64,000 nt of DNA from Palsa-504 sp963739135 (lineage in GTDB: Bacteria; Actinomycetota; Actinomycetes; Streptosporangiales; Streptosporangiaceae). The position numbers and the translations under genes are program-made. Where the stretch lies: the NCBI GenBank assembly GCA_963739135.1, contig CAVTZG010000009.1, forward strand, positions 159,770-223,769, in the 5' to 3' direction. The notes beneath the pieces were generated by a model. It did no database searches, was not told the DNA's origin, and worked only from the letters and a program-made list of their open reading frames with translations. Of this stretch, positions 60,078-64,000 are shown piece by piece (the stretch's first letter is position 1; every line of letters begins with the position of its first letter).

Positions 60078-60818
60078 ATGACACAGCCCTTCAACCCAGC
60101 CGGAGACGGCCTGCCCGCCGGGCCGGCACCCGGCACCACTGCGGCCGGGAGCCGCACGGCCGGCGGGACAGGCCCTGGCGTACCGCTGAGCATCTGGCCC
60201 GGCCTGCCCGGCCGCGAGGCCCCGGACGGCGTGCCGTGCGGCGGGCCGGTCACCGTGGCAGCCGCCCGCCGGGTCATCGACACGTTCTCCGTTCCCGGCA
60301 ACCTGGTCGCCGTCGTCGGCGGCTGCTCGCCCGTGGTCACCGAGGCCGCGGCAGCCGCCGGCCGGCGTGTCCTCGCCCTGATCCCCGGGCCTGCCCCGGC
60401 CCCGCGCCGGCGCGGTGACCCGGCGGCGCTGCCGCCGCCCGGCGACCCCGCCGCCGGGACCGCCGGCCTGGCCGTCGCCGGCTGCCGCGGCCAGGAGCCG
60501 GGCGGCGACTCCGCGGAAGACCCCGGGCCGGCGCTCGCCGCCTGCGAGCGGGTGCTGCGCCCCGGCGGGGTCCTCGCCGTCATCACCGGCCCCGCCGCCC
60601 CCGGCGGCACGCTCACCGACACCGCCGGGAGCGCCGTCGCCGCCGCCCGCGCCGCCGGCCTGGTCTACGCCCAGCACATCGTCCTGGTCCGCGCCGCCAT
60701 CGACGGCGACCGCCTCGCCCCCGCCACCCCCAGCACCGGCTCTGCCGCGCCCGGCGGCAGCCCCGTCCACGACGACCTTCTGGTCTTCACCAAGCCCGGA
60801 GGAGAAACACGCTCATGA
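60078..60818 (+). CDS. Methyltransferase-like Rossmann protein
   Basis: 246 residues from ATG. The first 60 residues are Gly/Pro-rich with PLSIWPGLPGREAPDG. The Rossmann-like core has VIDTFSVPGNLVAVVGGCSPVVTEAAAAAGRRVLAL (degenerate SAM loop), LACERVLRPGGVLAVITGPAAPGG and HDDLLVFTKPGG. RVLRPGG is the usual C-terminal methyltransferase motif, but no catalytic (D/N/S)PPY is seen. It probably acts as a partner or specificity subunit for the next gene, whose start overlaps by four bases. Confidence 0.65.
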   Translation: MTQPFNPAGDGLPAGPAPGTTAAGSRTAGGTGPGVPLSIWPGLPGREAPDGVPCGGPVTVAAARRVIDTFSVPGNLVAVVGGCSPVVTEAAAAAGRRVLALIPGPAPAPRRRGDPAALPPPGDPAAGTAGLAVAGCRGQEPGGDSAEDPGPALAACERVLRPGGVLAVITGPAAPGGTLTDTAGSAVAAARAAGLVYAQHIVLVRAAIDGDRLAPATPSTGSAAPGGSPVHDDLLVFTKPGGETRS

Positions 60819-61774
60819 CAACCGCCCGCCCCGAGCCCGCCCAGCGCCCCGATCCCCGTCCCGCCGATGCCCCGGAACTGCGCCTGTCGGTGTGGCCGAC
60901 CGCCCAGCGCGACGCCCGCGCCCAGCGGCGCGGCCGGTACCTCCCCGAGTCGACCGCGCACCCGGCCAAGATGCTGCCCGCGATCGCCGCCACCGCGATC
61001 AGGCGCTACACCAAGCCAGGGGACCTGGTCGCCGACCCGATGTGCGGCATCGGCACCACCCTGGTCGAGGCGGTCCACCTCGGCCGCGACGGCCTCGGCA
61101 TCGAGTACGAGGACCGCTGGGCCTCCCTCGCCGCCGCCAACGTCGCCCACGCCCGCCGCCAGGGCGCGACGGGGACCGCCGAGGTGATCCGCGGCGACGC
61201 CCGGCTGCTACCCGGGCTGCTCCCGCCGGGCACGGCCGGGCGGGCCGCCCTCGTCGTCACCTCGCCGCCCTACGGCCCGAGCGTCCACGGGCAGGTCAAG
61301 GCCGAGCAGCGGCGCGGCGCGGAGGGCGGCGTCCGCAAGTACGACAACCGCTACGGCCACGACCCGGCCAACCTCGCCCACCAGGGGCTGGACGAGCTGC
61401 TCGCCGGGTTCACCGCGATCTTGTCCGGCTGCGCCGTGCTGCTGCGGCCCGGCGGGCTGGCCGTGGTCACCGCCCGGCCCTGGCGGCAGCACGGCGAGCT
61501 GGTCGACCTGCCCGCCGCCGTCATCGCCGCCGGTGCCCGCGCCGGCCTGGTCCCGGTCGCCCGGTGCGTCGCTCTGCTCGCCGGGCTCCGCAGCGGCCGG
61601 CTGATCGCCCGGCCGTCGTTCTTTCAGCTCGACAACCTCCGCAGGGCACGGGCTAAGGGCGAGCCCTGGCACCTGATCGTGCACGAGGACGTGCTGATTT
61701 TCCGCAACCCGTACTACGCCCCGGCCAGCGCCTGCGGACAGCGTGTCGGCCACGACACGCGGGCCGCCGGGTGA
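60815..61774 (+). CDS. DNA methyltransferase (N4/N6 amino type)
   Basis: 319 residues; ATGA overlap. The Rossmann fold has LSVWPTAQRDARAQRRGRYLPESTAHPAKMLP, motif I DLVADPMCGIGTTLVEAV at about residue 75, GLGIEYEDRWASLAAANV, and motif IV VVTSPPYGPSVHG at about residue 149. LLRPGGLAVVTARPWRQ is a later element. SPPY is the active site of amino-methylating DNA enzymes. There is no restriction partner nearby; an anti-restriction or regulatory methylation role for the element is plausible. The preceding gene is probably its partner, since both open with a similar LSxWP segment. Confidence 0.85.
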   Translation: MTTARPEPAQRPDPRPADAPELRLSVWPTAQRDARAQRRGRYLPESTAHPAKMLPAIAATAIRRYTKPGDLVADPMCGIGTTLVEAVHLGRDGLGIEYEDRWASLAAANVAHARRQGATGTAEVIRGDARLLPGLLPPGTAGRAALVVTSPPYGPSVHGQVKAEQRRGAEGGVRKYDNRYGHDPANLAHQGLDELLAGFTAILSGCAVLLRPGGLAVVTARPWRQHGELVDLPAAVIAAGARAGLVPVARCVALLAGLRSGRLIARPSFFQLDNLRRARAKGEPWHLIVHEDVLIFRNPYYAPASACGQRVGHDTRAAG

Positions 61775-62191
61775 AACCGCCCCCCGTACGCGCGCGTCCG
61801 CCCCGCACGGCCGCGCACCGCGCCGCCCTGGTATCAGTCCCGGCCGGTGGCCCGGCGGGCCGTGTGGCCGCCACAGGCCCGGGCTCCGGTTCGCTGCCAG
61901 CCCGTATGCCGTCGCTGGCCGCGCCCATCTGCGCGGCCAGCGCCGAGCCGGGTGACTTGACATCCCGCCCCCAGACAGGCGTGGATGCTGCCGGTCCCGG
62001 GCGGCAGGCCAGCCGGACCCGCCCGCCGGCCCGCGATCCGGTTACGGGCGAAGGGGGCAGCGGGTCCGCGCCGTCGGCCACCGCCCGGAACCCTCGCTAT
62101 CTCCGGGGTTCTCCTCGCCCGCTGCCGTCGAGCGCATCCAGGCGCCAGCCGGCCAGATGCGTGCATCCCGTGGCGTGAACGGGACACCGGC
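61775..62191. other. GC-rich intergenic segment before the excisionase
   Basis: About 415 bases without a supported gene. A frame opens at 61771 and runs to 62178 but has the composition of non-coding DNA and no similarity I recognise. No clear promoter or terminator was seen. Confidence 0.45.
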
Positions 62192-62509
62192 TTGACACCC
62201 CGCCCGGAGCAGAGCGCTGGTGGGTCCGGCCGTACGTACAGGCACCGCCAGCGGACACGCACCGCTCGCGATCCCGCCCCCGCCGCCCCGGCGGACGAGC
62301 CGGCCGCGGCACCCGGCGCGCTGCTGACCATCGAGGAGGTCATCGCGGAGCTGCGGGTGTCCCGGGCCGCGTTCTACCGCTGGCGGCGGCGCGGGACCGG
62401 GCCCGCAGAGGTGCGGCTGCCCGGGGGTGGCGTGCGGATCCGGCGCAGCGCGCTCCAGGCGTGGCTGTGCCGCCTCGAACAACCGCAGCAGGAGGACACA
62501 CCCGCATGA
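62192..62509 (+). CDS. Excisionase-like HTH protein
   Basis: About 105 residues if translation starts at TTG 62192; an ATG at 61985 in the same frame gives 174 residues, but the extra part looks non-coding. The C-terminal half is a MerR/Xis-type helix-turn-helix, LLTIEEVIAELRVSRAAFYRWRRRGTGPAEVRLPGGGVRIRRSALQAWL. Such proteins direct excision by the adjacent integrase. The stop overlaps the integrase start. Confidence 0.75.
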   Translation: MTPRPEQSAGGSGRTYRHRQRTRTARDPAPAAPADEPAAAPGALLTIEEVIAELRVSRAAFYRWRRRGTGPAEVRLPGGGVRIRRSALQAWLCRLEQPQQEDTPA

Positions 62510-63891
62510 ACAGCTACGACGTCCGGTTCTGGGACATCAAGAAGGTCGGCGACACCGCCAAGGGCCGGTGGCGGGTCCGGTGGGCCGTCGCCGGCCGGCC
62601 GCACTGCAAGTCCTTCCCGGCCAGGCCGCTCGCCGACGGGTTCCTGGCCAGCCTCAAAGACGCTGTCCGCGCCTGCCAGCCGTTCGACCCGGTCACCGGG
62701 CTGCCCGCCACCGGGCAGCAGCAGGCTGGCGGCGGCGACGTCACCTGGTACGAGCATGCCCGCGCCTACGCCGACGCCAAATGGCCGCACCTGGCCCCCA
62801 TTTCTCGCCGGTCGATCGCCGAGTCGCTGACCACCGTGACGATCGCGCTGGTCCGGGACCGGCGCGGTGCCCCCGACCCCGCGCTGCTGCGCCGGTCGCT
62901 GTTCGGCTGGGCGTTCAACCCCGGCACCCGCAACTTCACCCCGCCCGATGAGACCGCCTGTGCGCTGGCGTGGATCGCCGCCGCGTCGCTGCCCGTCACC
63001 GCGCTGGAGGAGGCCGCCACCATCCGGCTCGCCCTGGATGCCTGCGGCCGTACCCTCGCCGGGAAACCGGCTGCGGCCACCACCCAGCGGCGCAAGCGCG
63101 CCGTGTTCCATAACGCCGTCAGCTACGCGGTCGAGCTGCGGCTGCTGGACGCCAACCCGGTCGACCGGATCGGGTGGAAGGCCCCGGCCGTCGCCCAGAC
63201 CGTCGACCGCCGCGTGGTCGCCGGCCCCGTCCTGGTCACCGGCCTGCTCGCCGCCGTCCGTGGCCACAGCGACCGCGGCGAGCACCTGGAAGCCTTCTAC
63301 GGCTGCCTGTACTACGCCTACCTGCGCCCCTCCGAGGCCGTGATGCTCAAAGAGACCGACTGCCGGCTTCCTCGCCGCGGCTGGGGCCGCATCGACCTGG
63401 CCGCCTCCGCCGCCCGGGCCGGCAAGGACTGGACCGACGACGGCACCGCCCGCCAGGCCCGCGGCCTCAAGCACCGCGCCCAGCACGAAACCCGGTCCAT
63501 CCCCATCCCCCCGATCCTGGTCCAACTGCTCCGCAACCACCTCAAGCGGTACGGCACCGCACCCGACAGGCGGATCTTCCAAACCGTGCGCGGCGGGCTC
63601 ATCCAGGACAGCGCCTACAGCGCCGTCTGGGCCGAGGCCCGCGCCGCCGCGCTGACCCCCGCCCAGCAAGCCTCCCCGCTCGCCGCCCGGCCCTACGACC
63701 TGCGGCACGCCGGCGTGTCCCTGGCCCTGAACGCCGGCGTGCCCGCCACCGAGGTCGCCCGCCGCGCCGGGCACAGCGTCGCCGTCCTGCTCAAGATCTA
63801 CGCCCACTGCATTGACGGCCAGGCCGACGCCGCCAACAAGCGCATCGCCGACGCCCTCGGCGGCGAGGACGAGGACGATGAGCGCGGCTGA
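62506..63891 (+). CDS. Tyrosine integrase of the element
   Basis: 461 residues from ATG overlapping the excisionase stop. An N-terminal DNA-binding arm (NSYDVRFWDIKKVGDTAKGRWRVRW) and SAM-like core-binding domain precede the catalytic domain. The catalytic residues are Arg in YYAYLRPSEAVMLKE (about residue 271), Arg and His in YDLRHAGVSLALNAG (about residue 397), His in RAGHSVAVLLKIYAH and the Tyr nucleophile in KIYAH (about residue 431). This is a typical actinobacterial ICE integrase. The right attachment site is expected just beyond or near the window end. Confidence 0.93.
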   Translation: MNSYDVRFWDIKKVGDTAKGRWRVRWAVAGRPHCKSFPARPLADGFLASLKDAVRACQPFDPVTGLPATGQQQAGGGDVTWYEHARAYADAKWPHLAPISRRSIAESLTTVTIALVRDRRGAPDPALLRRSLFGWAFNPGTRNFTPPDETACALAWIAAASLPVTALEEAATIRLALDACGRTLAGKPAAATTQRRKRAVFHNAVSYAVELRLLDANPVDRIGWKAPAVAQTVDRRVVAGPVLVTGLLAAVRGHSDRGEHLEAFYGCLYYAYLRPSEAVMLKETDCRLPRRGWGRIDLAASAARAGKDWTDDGTARQARGLKHRAQHETRSIPIPPILVQLLRNHLKRYGTAPDRRIFQTVRGGLIQDSAYSAVWAEARAAALTPAQQASPLAARPYDLRHAGVSLALNAGVPATEVARRAGHSVAVLLKIYAHCIDGQADAANKRIADALGGEDEDDERG

Positions 63892-64000
63892 CATCACCGC
63901 TGACAGCAGGCCCCCGGCGGTTCACGCCCGTCCGGTGGCCCGTCGGCTCATCCGGTCCGGCACGCTTCCGGCGGGACCAGGCTCGGCGGGCCAGCCCGGC

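Larger units (their letters stand above)
30345..63891. mobile_element. Putative integrative conjugative element
   Basis: The segment combines a tyrosine integrase and excisionase-like gene at the right end with VirB4, VirD4, VirB6-like, pilin and replication-relaxation genes. An accessory operon shares a 13-base leader motif (TTCCCTGGYAATT) with the right-hand operon. The left boundary is not defined; it is placed at the first promoter of the accessory operon. No tRNA gene or direct att repeat was seen, and the right att site is probably beyond 63.9 kb. No relaxase of a known Mob family was recognised. Confidence 0.6.

Noticed and set aside
61771..62178. Possible small gene after the DNA methyltransferase
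   Set aside because: Its GTG overlaps the upstream stop, but the protein is Pro/Arg/Ala-rich without pattern, and third-position GC preference does not support coding.
63892..64000. tRNA gene or direct repeat as ICE attachment site
   Set aside because: No cloverleaf-forming sequence or match to the 29.5-30.3 kb region was found in the last 109 bases.

Overview
The window is GC-rich throughout, with GTG and TTG starts and 4-base ATGA/GTGA gene overlaps. It carries two Lsr2 nucleoid proteins, Scr1-type XRE regulators (DUF5753) with DUF6879 partners, a Methyltransf_19 (DUF574) methyltransferase and RsbW-like ATP-binding proteins. Together these indicate a filamentous actinobacterium (Streptosporangiales/Streptomycetales type). 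The exact genus cannot be read from the window.

Layout. 0-9.1 kb is an accessory region. It holds a 5'-truncated DruA (DUF4338) gene, an ECF-like sigma factor, lsr2, a GntR regulator, a decayed lysozyme-like pseudogene, a DUF574 methyltransferase, and an XRE-DUF6879-small protein module. A second, degraded copy of that module faces away from the first and is broken by a junction with an NCS1 permease remnant. 9.4-17.2 kb holds a proline-rich membrane protein, a second lsr2, an RsbW-like protein, a GGDEF diguanylate cyclase, a prepilin peptidase, and HxlR and MmyB-type XRE regulators. 17.1-29.5 kb is one translationally coupled Tad/Flp pilus operon: lipoprotein, secreted protein, CpaB, CpaE, TadA, TadB, TadC, pilin, TadE, TadE, TadG and a LysM-BTAD regulator. 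About 1.9 kb carrying two minus-strand HEPN-like, defence-type genes interrupts it. Taking that block out restores a normal end for the second tadE gene.

30.3-63.9 kb looks like an integrative conjugative element (ICE). Its plus-strand operon (30.5-42.5 kb) starts with a MoxR AAA+ ATPase and an HExxH-VWA protein, followed by a run of unknown genes. The convergent minus-strand operon (53.2-42.6 kb) encodes a sigma-like regulator and a type IV secretion system: pilin, VirB6-like, PrgI-like, VirB4, VirD4, a replication-relaxation protein, an accessory protein and a peptidoglycan hydrolase. At the right are a DNA methyltransferase pair, an excisionase-like protein and a tyrosine integrase. Both 30.5 kb and 60 kb leaders carry a common 13-base motif, and an inverted pair of 35-base elements precedes the transfer and methyltransferase operons.

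A compact Tn7-like transposon (TnsA, TnsB, TnsC, TniQ; about 53.24-59.90 kb) is nested in the ICE. Its ends are marked by clusters of 11-bp repeats in opposite orientation. It sits in the control region between the sigma-like gene and the methyltransferase operon. Several otherwise well-conserved genes are split by a single frameshift (7.5, 34.9, 41.6, 43.1, 44.1, 50.1, 54.0 and 58.2 kb). This means either real decay of the mobile DNA or indel errors in the assembly.
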